In this document: positions 38,601 to 49,262 of the stretch, piece after piece
Numbering within the stretch: the first letter of the stretch is position 1
Layout of the letters: the number at the start of each line of letters is the position of its first letter
From: Leucaena leucocephala
Taxonomy: Eukaryota; Streptophyta; Magnoliopsida; Fabales; Fabaceae
Length of the DNA: 64,000 nucleotides
NCBI GenBank assembly: GCA_037074615.1
Contig: CM073537.1
Coordinates: 21,921,989 to 21,985,988, forward strand
Direction of reading: 5' to 3'
Translations under genes and position numbers: made by a program
Notes under the pieces: generated by a model
Databases searched by the model: none
Told to the model about the DNA's origin: nothing
The model's input: the letters and a program-made list of their open reading frames with translations, nothing else

Positions 38601-38705
38601 AATAACCACATATTAGTAAGTAAACAACGGAATTATGAAGTAATCTGAACGAGACGTATAAATAGGTAGCTACATCTTATCTGCTTCCCAGTTACTCTGC
38701 GCCAT
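32680..38705 (-). CDS. LUH: LEUNIG_HOMOLOG-type transcriptional corepressor
   Basis: Predicted 788-residue Gro/Tup1-like corepressor (787 in Arabidopsis LUH), nuclear, acting with SEUSS-type adaptors in flower, embryo and seed-mucilage development. Seventeen coding exons: 38705-38674, 38591-38494, 38326-38217, 38125-37842, 37748-37673, 37566-37455, 37256-37207, 37123-36851, 35811-35737, 35609-35382, 34845-34698, 34617-34508, 34196-34047, 33611-33450, 33357-33241, 33127-32930, 32823-32680. The LUFS domain (1-80) has MAQSNWEADKMLDVYIYDYL and FLFEWWSVFWDIF. A Gln-rich region follows (AKEQQQLQMQQLQLMRQ and others). NNRKRKGPTSSG is a likely nuclear signal. Seven WD40 repeats fill about 505-788, ending ASASHDKSVKIWK. 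The text KMYEERMKHSNPMDTETSQP agrees with LUH more than LUG. Exon 11 could start at either of two nearby AGs; I used the one giving LLQDDM. Confidence 0.96.
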
Positions 38706-39177
38706 TCTCGCGGGTAAAAAATGAAACAACTGCTCAATATAAAATTTCCCACTGTAAGCGACCAATTAAAGGGGGGAAAGATAAACTAAAGTATAATTCA
38801 AGTCATAAATTAGACAAATTTTATATACAGATATTGATAAGCTCATCGAATTATCAAAATGACAAATCAGAATCGAAATTACAAAATAACGAACTATAAT
38901 TGCATTGTTATGATCCTACCTCAAAACCGAACAAAAGACGGATCAAAATCCTGCATTACTTAATCGTAGGCAGCTCACATCGGAGATCACCACCGAGTCA
39001 CTGATGGATCATGGTTCTGTCTTCAGGCATCGCCAAAGAAAAAGATCGATCCTCAGTAAAAACAAACAAGGCAATTCAGAGCAATTCCAACAATTAAATA
39101 CATTTCTTACCTATCAGTGAATCATAAAACAAAAAACGTAACGGAACCAAACAAAACTAGGTTAGCAACCCAGTGAG
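38706..39177 (-). other. 5' leader region of LUH
   Basis: Upstream of the LUH start, the minus strand offers donors such as GATAG followed by GTAAGAAA near 39110 and GAG followed by GTAGGATC near 38919, so one or more leader introns are likely. No coding sequence was seen. Exact transcript structure cannot be fixed without RNA data. Confidence 0.35.
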
Positions 39178-39216
39178 GAGTATCGAGTATCGAGTATCGA
39201 GTATCGAGTATCGAGT
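39178..39216. repeat. 7-bp tandem repeat GAGTATC, 5 copies plus partial
   Basis: Five perfect head-to-tail copies of GAGTATC followed by GAGT lie in the leader or proximal promoter of LUH. Directly visible; copy number may vary between individuals. Confidence 0.95.
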
Positions 39217-40146
39217 TTGAACGGAAAGGGGGAAAGGGGGACAGGGAGGGTCTGAACAAGCTCGCAACTCAGGGTCGTTATTGCACCGCAGCTAAGGTTC
39301 GGGTACAGCCAAGGGAGCATTCTCCGTTTTGTTTGGGCATCTTAGAAGAGCCCAGAAACCGTTGAATAGTATATTTGGATAAAAGCCCATTTATCAATAA
39401 ATTCTCTTTTTCTGGTTTGACACAAGAAATTGCGTGGGATTAATTATTTAATTGAACGGAGTTCCGATATTGAGTTCCATTGCTTATGATTTTTTTGTTT
39501 TTTAATATTTTATGCTAATGGTGTCGAATAGTAATTTATTTATAGGAAATTTTAAGATAAATAATAAAATATGCACATTTGCGTGGAACGTTTTATTCTA
39601 TATTTTTTAGTTAACGGAAATTTCAGACCACATTTTATTTATATGATAATATTTTAATAAATAATAAAATATAGAAATTATTATTTACAATTTTACTCCA
39701 TTACGTTGTGTACTTGTGTTAATCCAAGTCTAATTTCATCAGGGATATGAAAATGAAATATTTTTGTCTAACTATTGCATAATTTGTCTTGGTAATATGT
39801 AATCGCTAAACTTGATTTCTTTTAAATAATTATATAGACCAGAAAAAATATAGTATTTGGCTGATGTAAGATTAATTATGTTCTTATCCGTCAATATTTC
39901 TTACTAACTTGTGTCGCTTTTCGTTTTATTTATAACAAACTGAAAGACTAATGGCTCTTAGTTCTTGGCCCGAAGATTGTGGATCGAGATTTCTGCGACA
40001 TCAAATGGGACCCATGATGAGATGATGTGTAGGGGAGTAAAAATGCCCATAAGGCGATTAGGCGACCAAGTTAGGATTCTTTAATGACCGCAATGTTCTA
40101 AAGATTAGGTGTGTGTTTTTTGTTCCTTGGTTTCATAAGGGCAAAT

Positions 40147-40648
40147 TTGGGCCCAAAGTTAAATAAATAGTTTTTAAATATTTATATAAATTTATAGATT
40201 AAACTATAATTTCGAATTAATTTTTGGGCATAGCTTATAGATAGAAAAAAGAGTTTATAAGCTGTCCAATGATTATTTTACCCTTATTTTTTTACTCTCT
40301 CTCCTCTCTTTCGTCACTTCATATCTCATCATCGTCGCTTCAGATCTTGTCATCATCGCTAGGTCACCCGGTCGCTTCATATCAAACCATGATTTTGCCG
40401 TTATTGCTACTGTCTTCTTCTTCAGATGTTGAGCATAATGGATGAGGGATAACAATAGTGAAGGAAATAAACAGTGATCGCATATTTTTTCACTTCATAT
40501 CCTTTTTAGTAATTTATTAATCCTAAAACACGTTCTGGTAATAATATCAAAATACTCGTTTTATTCAATTTTTTTATAAACTATTTTTTATAAGAGTTTT
40601 TAAATTACTTATTATTTATAAGAACTTATCTAAAAATTAAACCAAATG
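40147..40648. repeat. Non-autonomous repeat, copy 2 (related to 19757-20570)
   Basis: Shorter relative of the repeat near 19.8 kb, sharing the same ordered blocks. The left part GTTAAATAAATAGTTTTTAAATA and the inverted right end GTTTAATTTTTAGATAAGTTCTTATAAATA are imperfect inverted repeats, supporting a DNA-transposon derivative. Its centre is CT-rich with TCATCATCGTCGCTTC-like text and has no credible coding sequence. Confidence 0.5.
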
Positions 40649-41844
40649 AGCAAGAACTGAAAACGTTAGTAATACTCCATTTTCTTACTATAATATCTAA
40701 TTAATTAATTTAAAAATATTGAAAAAGATAAATAAATTACTTTTAAAATATATATATATTTATCGTTTTTTAACACTAATTTAAATTACTTATAAATTGA
40801 TATATAATCTACTTATAATACTTAATATGTGTTAAAATTAAGCTATTTATTTAATTCTCTTAATTTTTTAAATTAGTTAACTAAATATTATATTAAAAAA
40901 TTGAACGAGTAGCTTGTAACTTTTATAGTTTATTCGGTTAGACTAAAGACAAAAGACAGACCCACTGACATAATAATAATCAAATAAAAAATAATATCAT
41001 ATATAATAATATATTAAATTATTATATGACTTAAAAAACTCAAATAAACCAAATTTATTATAAGTTAACAAACTCACACAATAATATATCTCATGATTCA
41101 AATATATACAAGCAATTATTTTATGTATTATTTAGAAAATCTCAAGCTACCCTTGGCATTAAAAAATTACTCCCCCAATTTTTAATATACGACATAACTC
41201 ATAAGTTAATATTAGTTATAAATATAAAATATATTTATTATATTTATCAATTTTTTTTAAATTATTCCTATTGATACTATATTAATTAACAATAATTAAA
41301 TAAGAGCGTGAGGGAATAGAGCTAAGAAAAATGATTAGGGCATTTAAAAAAATACGTCATATTAACTAACTTACACACTTCCTTAATTTAATCAAATTAA
41401 TTAAACATGTCATATGTTAAGGATATGTGTTTTCTCATTCTATCCATAATAAAATAAATCTTATTACCTAGTAAATTCAACAGAAAAATAAATGCAAAAG
41501 TGTGACAGTTACTAACAACTTATCAAGTATTACTAACTATAGATCAAGCATTAACAATACAATGTATTACTTTGACATTTATCATTTTATAGAGTATTTT
41601 TCTTTCATTTTCCCTATAATTTATTATGCGCACATTGATAAATTGTGATATTGATATATTGGCTGAAAGTATTGAGATGTTAAATAAAAAGGTTACAATA
41701 AAACTAATATTCTGAATGTCCTAAATATGGGATCTAGGGATTAATTTTGATCATAAATATAAAATTTTAATTTATTTTATTTCTCATATTTATTATTTTT
41801 TAAATTAATTTATCTAATTTAAAAAATAATGCTAGATAGAGGTA

Positions 41845-41965
41845 TTTTAAGGCCCCATTAGTTCCCTATAAATCTCGAGTTTGATTTATAGATGAGACAC
41901 TTATGCTAGAAGGGATAGCCACGAACCCTCAAAACTAGATACCTGGCAATAAGATTCGGTAAAGA
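41845..41965. repeat. SINE-like repeat, copy 2
   Basis: Partner of 32085-32235; shares the CACGAACCCTCAAAACTAGATACC type block. Short and degraded. Confidence 0.4.
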
Positions 41966-43271
41966 ATATAAAAAAAAAGATAGAAGTATTTTAAAGAGAT
42001 TATATATTTATTATAATTAATTAATTTATTTAACTTAATGTATTTACAAGTTAAATAATTTCTACGTTAGGATATGGTGAATACATTTTAATAATAAATC
42101 ATTCGAAAAAAAAAATCAAATGTCAAAGGAATAAAATATCTTCAACTCTCCCCTCCCCACAACCAAATAAACGTTTGTTAAAACTTCATCCCAGTTTTAG
42201 TATGTGAAACTCTTTCGTTGAGAAAGATCCCTTTTAAGCATATTGGGGGGCCTTCATTGAATTCAATTGAGAAAAGCGATCGATGTAACTATGTCTTAAA
42301 TATTTTGAAGTCAAATTCATCAAGATTTTGATCGATCTCCAGCTCCTTTTACGACCTTATCTTTCCCTTTCAACAACTAAATGATATTGCAAATAAAGCC
42401 TGGAAAGAGTCTATGGTTCTTACGCTTATTAACCTCATGCTATTCATGAGCTCAAAGTTGGCAACATATTAAAAAGAAAAAGGCCTAAAATAGGCTACAT
42501 TATTACAAGCGCAGCGGAAAGTTGTAGAAAACTTAGAATGAAAGTAGATATAAATGAGCTGGAATTGAGTCGATTGTTGTATATGTAAGCGACATTTTAT
42601 CTTCTGTGTAGCTGGCAATATTAAAACAAAATTGGGTGCGATATAATGCCATGCATATATATAGCATGAAATCCCAAAAATAATTCGATATATTTATTTT
42701 GTAAGTATATAGCTACAAAGTAATAGTACTATAACTGTTAGCATCTTCAGCAGCTAATTATCAACATAATAATAATAATAATAATTAATATTGCGTGGGT
42801 ATGGATATTATAATATTTTAATAAGGGTTCAATAAATAAAACGCGGGAAAGAGGGGTTGTTGTGTGTAGAGTGGAAAGAAGTTAGGGTTCGTTGGAGGAC
42901 GTGGTTTGGTGGGGGCATTAAAGGGTACGAAAAGGAAGCATTAATGGAGAAGCCAATAGAGTCCAAGTGGAGGCAAAGCCCCAGAACTCAACAATTTTGA
43001 TAGCATTAGACTAGTTGCACTGTTGCATTTGAAAAGGAAAATATATTGAAGAAGACACTCGAAACAATTATATAAACTAATTAAAGAAGCTAGCTAGTCA
43101 AAAACCAACGAGATGTATACCGTGAGGAAGAGTGTATTCAAAGCAGACAAAGGAAGAAGACAGTTGGGCAAATAAATAAGCAAGGGAATGGACAGGTGAG
43201 ACTCATTTATTCGTTGCAAGCGTGACAGGTGAGTAATAGAAGGTCTTGTTCCTCTCTCTGCTCTTCCACTC

Positions 43272-43278
43272 TATATAA
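43272..43278 (+). promoter_or_regulatory. TATA box of the glycine-rich protein gene
   Basis: TATATAA within CTCTATATAATGCC, 70 bases before the start codon, which would place transcription start near 43305 with a short CT-rich leader. Confidence 0.7.
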
Positions 43279-43347
43279 TGCCACCTCCCTCTCCTTCTTC
43301 AATGAACTTGCACTTCCTCTTTTTCATTTTCTTCCTTGTGAGTCACA

Positions 43348-44337
43348 ATGAGAGGGGTTTCAGATGTCAATGTGGTTACTTGGTTCGGTGTTCTTCTCCT
43401 TTGTGTGACTGCTCATGTCGGGGTGGCTGATGTTGGCGTTGTTAAGGACGACAAGCATTTTATTCATCCGCCACATCTGCTAGGGGGTGGACTCGGACGC
43501 CCCATTTTCAAGAAAGGCTTTCGACATGGAGGCTTTGGAGGTGGCGCTGGTTTTGGTGGCGGTGGTGGCCTAGGTGGCGGAGCTGGAGGAGGGCTAGGTG
43601 GCGGAGGTGGCCTAGGGGGTGGAGCTGGTGGAGGTCTTGGAGGTGGTGCAGGTGGTGGCTTGGGAGGAGGGGCAGGAGGTGGTGGAGGTTTTGGAGGGGG
43701 TGCAGGTGGAGGAATAGCTCATGGTGGTGGTTTGGGCGGGGGTGCCGGTGGAGGTCTAGGTGGTGGTGCAGGTGGGGGTTTGGGTGGCGGAGCTGGTGGA
43801 GGGCTAGGTCATGGTGGTGGCTTAGGTGGTGGTGCTGGTGGAGGACTTGGTCATGGTGGTGGTGCAGGTGGAGGAATAGGTCATGGTGGTGGTATAGGTG
43901 GTGGTGCAGGTGGAGGACTAGGACATGGCGGTGGTTTAGGTGGTGGAGCAGGTGGAGGACTAGGACATGGCGGAGGCTTGGGCGGAGGTGCAGGTGGAGG
44001 GCTTGGTCACGGTGGTGGTATAGGTGCAGGTGCAGGTGGAGGGATAGGACATGGTGGCGGCATTGGAGGAGGAGCAGGCGGGGGTGCAGGTGGTGGGCTA
44101 GGAGGTGGAGGCGGTCTTGGAGGAGGCGCAGGTGGTGGGCTAGGAGGTGGTCTTGGAGGAGGTGGCGGTGGTGGAGGAGGCGCAGGGGTAGGTTTTGGTG
44201 GAGGTGTAGGTGGTGGAGGAGGTGTAGGAGGAGGAGGCGGGTTTGGTGGGGGAGCTGGAGGGGGATTCGGAGGAGGAGGCGGATTCGGGGGAGGAGGTGG
44301 CTTCGGGGCCGGAGTTGGAGCTGGTGGGGGCCATTGA
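43348..44337 (+). CDS. Secreted glycine-rich protein (cell-wall GRP, class I-like)
   Basis: Single-exon, 329-residue protein. An N-terminal hydrophobic segment (VVTWFGVLLLCVTAHVGVA, about 9-27) looks like a signal peptide with cleavage near residue 27-29. A short charged stretch follows (VVKDDKHFIHPPHLLGGG, GRPIFKKGFRHGG). From about residue 62 to the end it is nearly all Gly with Ala, Leu, Phe, Ile and His in GGGX patterns. The centre (about 120-245) repeats a 14-residue unit GLGHGGGLGGGAGG; the end switches to GGGGFGGGAGGG without His and stops at GAGGGH. No cysteine-rich, RNA-binding or oleosin domain is present. Known relatives are structural cell-wall proteins, often vascular; the function here is inferred. 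A TATA box lies at 43272. Confidence 0.85.
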   Translation: MRGVSDVNVVTWFGVLLLCVTAHVGVADVGVVKDDKHFIHPPHLLGGGLGRPIFKKGFRHGGFGGGAGFGGGGGLGGGAGGGLGGGGGLGGGAGGGLGGGAGGGLGGGAGGGGGFGGGAGGGIAHGGGLGGGAGGGLGGGAGGGLGGGAGGGLGHGGGLGGGAGGGLGHGGGAGGGIGHGGGIGGGAGGGLGHGGGLGGGAGGGLGHGGGLGGGAGGGLGHGGGIGAGAGGGIGHGGGIGGGAGGGAGGGLGGGGGLGGGAGGGLGGGLGGGGGGGGGAGVGFGGGVGGGGGVGGGGGFGGGAGGGFGGGGGFGGGGGFGAGVGAGGGH

Positions 44338-45463
44338 AGTGCAACAGTACTATAAGTCGGAACAATATTATTAATTACTTAACTGGTGATTCTGATGCAT
44401 GTGTGAAGTATGTAGGAGTCATCCATATTCTTTGGTCAAATATGAAACGAGTAAGTTCCAAGTCTATGAATTAATTGGAAAGTGCCATATATATAGGTCT
44501 TGTAATTTGTGACTCTGCATGCAAAAGCCAAGCTTCCATTTCAACTCTCTTGTAGTGCCCTTTTTCCATTTCTGATTCTAATTATTATTAATCCTACTTC
44601 AAACTGGTACGTAGTATGCCTGTATCTCTTTTAATTAATTTAGTCAAGCAGATAAATAATTGGTGGTAGCAACTAGCTAGCATAGGTTGTGTGTGTGCGT
44701 GTATATATATATCCATGGTTCACGTAATAAGGGGAGACCAAACATTAAATGAATAAATGCGTTTGGTGAATATTGCAGTAGCATCCAATGGAGCCATGGT
44801 TTCTGTGTCTTCCACTTTTTCTATTTCTCAGGATTATCTTATCTCCATGGCCACTTCAAAAAAACATATATTATAATGTTTTGTTCCCTTTTTCAAAATG
44901 TACGTTATCAACTAACATCATTTAAAAGAAAACTGAAGAAAACTGAACTAATTTCATCCAAAGGAATGACTCTTGCACCAATATATCAGTTGTGCGAATA
45001 ATTATACGTACGAACGTACCGCTACCGACACTTGCCAACGCCCCGTGTTCGACATATTACCACGACAATATTGTCTGCTTCATGTTTGAAATGCGCGTTG
45101 TTCATACAGAGCCATACTGTATTATTTACAACTTCAATTTATTCATCAACTAAAAATTCTAAACTGGCTAGATCTAAGGCTTAAAATACTTTAGAGGGTC
45201 TAAATTATATGCACCCCAGAAAGATATGAATTAGAGGGAAAGACTTTAGAATTATAGTGGCAATATATTACGTACTAGTATATTGTTACGAGATGGTTTC
45301 ATAACTTCCTCACTCTAAATATAATTAATGTTGAGAGTCACGATACAAGAGGCAACAGCTAATTTGAAAACTGTCTATAATATGTTATATATATATATAT
45401 ATAAAAAAAAACTGTACATATCGAAACACACGTACGAACAAACAAACAAAGCTGGTTGCTTAC
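44338..45463. other. Convergent 3' flanks of the GRP and CLE genes
   Basis: No gene seen. Holds the 3' ends of two genes that point at each other. Contains (TA)n tracts at about 44701-44711 and 45386-45402 and a block of low-complexity A-rich sequence before the CLE stop codon. Confidence 0.5.
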
Positions 45464-45661
45464 TTAGTTGGATTCAGGATTTGGACCGCTGGGGACGCCA
45501 TGAGCCGCAACTTGAAACTGATGATTTGTGGAGTTGTTGTTTCCTGCTAATCTTGTTGAGTGTGGATGAGAGTGGCTGGCAAAGACGGTGAGAAGCAAGA
45601 GAATCCCAATGAGTAACCCCAGAAGAAGACGATGAAGTTTCTGGTGAGTGATAATTGCCAT
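45464..45661 (-). CDS. CLE peptide precursor, TDIF/CLE42 type
   Basis: Intronless 65-codon precursor of a secreted signalling peptide. The chosen start MAIITHQKLH leads into a strong hydrophobic signal segment (RLLLGLLIGILLLLTVFA, about 11-28). A short variable region follows, including a possible N-glycosylation site NNST, and then the CLE motif HGVPSGPNPESN as the last 12 residues, with the stop directly after it. Arabidopsis CLE41/44 (TDIF) is HEVPSGPNPISN and CLE42 is HGVPSGPNPISN, so the motif differs from CLE42 at one position, Ile10 to Glu. TDIF peptides act through the PXY/TDR receptor kinase in vascular stem-cell maintenance. An in-frame ATG 36 bases upstream (45697-45695) could add 12 residues, but the downstream start gives the cleaner signal peptide. 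At 65 residues it is shorter than the CLE41/42/44 precursors, which are roughly 80-110. Confidence 0.85.
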   Translation of the reverse strand: MAIITHQKLHRLLLGLLIGILLLLTVFASHSHPHSTRLAGNNNSTNHQFQVAAHGVPSGPNPESN

Positions 45662-45865
45662 TGAATAACAAAAACGTTGCTGATGAGTAATAATCATAAA
45701 CCAGCCCCTCAGTGATCCACAGGAGATCAATATCCATCAAACACTTATATTGCCCACAATATATGTTTCCGAACAAGAAACTGATCTCAGAGAGAAGAAG
45801 AAGAAGCTGATGATACAGAAGGAAGAGATGTTACTTCACAGATAAAGTAGAGAGAGGGTCTCTGG

Positions 45866-45872
45866 TTTATAA
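45866..45872 (-). promoter_or_regulatory. TATA box of the CLE gene
   Basis: The minus strand reads CTTTATAAACC here, about 205 bases upstream of the chosen CLE start, implying a leader of about 170-180 bases with GA-rich text. Confidence 0.6.
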
Positions 45873-45879
45873 AGACAAG

Positions 45880-47641
45880 CTCTCTCCTTCCTCATGAGGT
45901 TTGAGGAGCCTATTCTAATTTGGGAAAAAAACAAGAAATTCGTGAGCTCCTAATGACACAGACAATGCCTCACGTGAGATCAAAATACCTGTTTCATGAG
46001 TTCATATGACTGATGCCCTTAATGAATTAACAATAATTATTAATGATGACTAGCTTTTTCGCTGGTTCAAGGGGATGATGTGATGGTGTGTGTAATTTTT
46101 TTTATTTAATGAAGGTATAACTCCTTTCAAGACTTTAGAGAGTAGATGATCTGATTTTTACTTTAAGTATACTTTTTAAAATTTAAATTTATATTTTTCT
46201 CTTATAAGAGTAAGACTACTTATCATCTCAATAAATAAACGAGTTGTTAGTGATGTGTGTATATTTATGTGAATGTGTATGTGCATTAATCTCACAAGTT
46301 TTCTCCAGTTTCAGTAAGAAAGTTTTACCAAGTGATTAATTAGAAACACAGATATGAAATACTTGTTAATGCTTTGAGATTGGAGCAGCGTGGTTACTGA
46401 CAGATTAAAGGGAAAGAGAGAAGATAAAAAGGAAAGGCAGGCATGCAATGTAAAAGCAAAATCTGAAAAAAGAAAATAAATAAAGCAACAGTGACGGCAT
46501 TATGACGGGGAAAAGACAAGGCCTCGACCCTTGTATGAATGGGGAGTGATGCCTTTTTTCCTCCACAAGCTTTCTTTTCTTTGATATTGAACCCACCACT
46601 TTCACACTCTTAAAACAACACAAACACATTCAAATAATCGCTGAATGCTCCATTAATCAGTCACTTTTTCGTGGAAGAATATTGTGCTAGAGAAAATTTC
46701 TACAAAGAGATCATTTGCATGCCCTGCTTTTTTGTTTGTAGGCGAGAGCGACCTGTGATAGTGAGTGGAATTGAAGGGACTGATGGATAATGGGGTGTGT
46801 AGGTGCCTTCTTTTTCTGAATTTGAGCAAAGCGTGAATCACTATTCTCCCCCCCCCCCGGCTTTACCTGCAGCACTTTCCTATTTTAATATAATCCTCTT
46901 TTGCCTCTTCAATCTTCTCCACTTTTCTCATTTTCTCTTGCTAATCCCACTGATATATGCAGCTCATATGTACTAAACACCTTTGTCTTTCAATTCATGT
47001 TTTTATCATAAAACTGTAGATCAAATTACTCCGTTATCACAGATATTTAAAATGAATGCTCAATCATGTTACTTAGGATCTTGTAGCAAGAGAAAAAACA
47101 TTGCAAAATCATGTTTAAATTATAGAATGAAAAACATGAATAACCATAAATATTGAGGAGTCAAAGCATCTTAACTTCTATGAAATATCCAGGGCTTTTG
47201 AACAAGTCAAGGATTGCCCTGTTTTGATTTTTGAAGATTTGATTTAAATATGATTTTTTTCAAGGTTAGCTACAAAATAAAACAAATCTTAAATGAGCAT
47301 TATATTATTAAGATCCCTGAAATCAACACATGTACCAATGGCCAGTGCAGAAATAGGAAACAATGCTGCAAGATGAATAGCAATCTGTGGACAAATAGTT
47401 GATCATTTCCAAAAAAATGTTTTAACTCAAAATTCCATCTACATTTCTTGCTTGAAATAACATGAAACTGGACAAAAACAAAGATCTAAATGAAAAGGAC
47501 CTCATCTGTGAAAAGTGGCTAGCGGTTTTGCTTGATCCGCTAATGTGGGTTAAATTTTGAACGTTCTTCATTTTTGTGGGACTATTTCCTCATTGTTTCT
47601 CTCCTTGTGCATATCTCTCTATCTACACTTTCTTAAGCTCC
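45880..47641. other. Intergenic DNA between CLE and the SLC35F gene
   Basis: CLE promoter plus the 3' flank of the transporter gene. No family-like coding sequence. A poly-C run lies at about 46849-46858. Short ORFs at 46405-46629 and 46653-46841 have no recognisable features. Confidence 0.5.
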
Positions 47642-49224
47642 CTAACTTTTTGAGCTTCCAGCCACAGTCCCTTTACTTTGATTTCCTGCATTGGTTTCCT
47701 CATCCTGTTTACTTCGCTCTGCAACTTCATCGACAATAGCTGGATCTTGGTGCTCATCTCTGTCACCCCTGAGACAAGATTGTACAAAATATGTCAAAAT
47801 TATTAATTCCAAGATATATCAAGGGAATACATTCACATACTATATAGCACCATAAAGTGTCAGATTTTTCATCAAATTGTTAGTTTATTTGGTAATATAA
47901 TAGTATCATACAATCCATGTAACCGATTCCAACTAATGACATAAAGTTTATTGTTCTGGTTGTTAGTTTATTTGGTTATGAAGGAAACTTGAAATACAGA
48001 GCTGTGAACTAAAGATATTCCCGTTGAGAATTCTAATGAAACAGGCGAAGCGGGCCTACTGGAGAACTATTGAATCAGCATACAGAGAAATCCCATGTGC
48101 ACACAGATCAATATAATTTCTCAGCAAGAAAGATCAAGGTGCCAAGATGAAATTTTTAGGATAAACACATGCCTGAACTAACCGACTGAACTGCACCCAT
48201 TTATTGTCAGAAAATCCCAAAAGAAAATTAAGTTCGTTCTTTGAAACAGAAACGTTGGAGCACGTACCCAGAGTAGATAATAAGCCCAACTGTAACAGCA
48301 CCAAAAGCCACAAAATACATCCAATCAACCTGGAAATGAAAATTAGTTCCAGATACTTTAGCATATTCAACATATGATCCATGTTTAATAGGATTATCAA
48401 AGTTTGCTATGTTACTATCAAACCTTTTCATGGTATGCACAAATGCGAATTAAGACAGACCACATGTCTGAAGTCAGCAGAGACAGATTTAGCATGGTAG
48501 ACCCATTGATCTGTACAAAGGAACATAGTTCATTAATGAAACTGATGAGAGAAATACAGTCACTAGTTTAGTATAAATTCTCCAATACCAAGCAAGAATT
48601 TCAAGAAAATTCAATTTTTAATCTATTACTTTCAATAGTTCAAACATTTTACTCAGGCATTTTTCAAAATCGGAAATCTGGAGAGTTGTAGCTTAAATGC
48701 ATACCTTAAGAAGGACAGGAACAAATGAGTAGAACAGAAACATTGCCAATGCGAATCCAACAAAGGGAAGTGCCTGAGACCAATATTGAAAAAGAGGTCA
48801 CAACTATATATGGTTGTTTCGTTAATCAGCCTTGGAGAACAGGAAAAGGGAAAATAAAATGTGTGTTATTTAGAATTTGAGGATATCAGGAGTAATACAA
48901 ATAATGTAGGTAAGATGAGGATATCAGAATAATAGTATGAATGAAATCAGAATCTTTTGAAGTTAAAGCTCTACTATAATATGACATGGCCTCAGAATCA
49001 ATGCCAAGTGGTTTCATCTAAACTTAATTCCCTAATTTCTTATTATCCTTTCCATAGAACCATCAGATTCACTTTCTTCTACAAGGGAGTGGGACAGGAA
49101 TAAGAAATAAGCCACGTTCAATCTTAAATTTAACGAAAAAACCCTTCAAGATGTATATTTGAGACAGGCACTTGCAGGATCTTAGATAAAGTGAGATTTT
49201 GTCATTAATGACGATAATGAAGGC

Positions 49225-49262
<38 letters not shown>

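Larger units (their letters stand above)
39217..43270. other. AT-rich intergenic region between LUH and the glycine-rich protein gene
   Basis: About 4 kb without a recognised gene. It contains the second copy of a shared repeat (40147-40648), a SINE-like fragment (41845-41965), an A/T-rich block at 41190-41400 resembling 23440-23650, and an (AAT)n stretch at about 42767-42787. The last 500 bases must hold the promoter of the gene at 43348. Confidence 0.5.

Noticed and set aside
43508..44365. 285-codon open frame antisense to the glycine-rich protein gene
   Set aside because: It is the complement of GGN codon repeats, giving Leu/His/Arg-rich low-complexity text with no start context, signal peptide or domain. 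The sense frame has a signal peptide and a TATA box.
46405..46841. Short minus-strand ORFs in the CLE-transporter gap
   Set aside because: Low-complexity Phe/Ser/Leu text without family resemblance; no splice structure linking them to a known protein.
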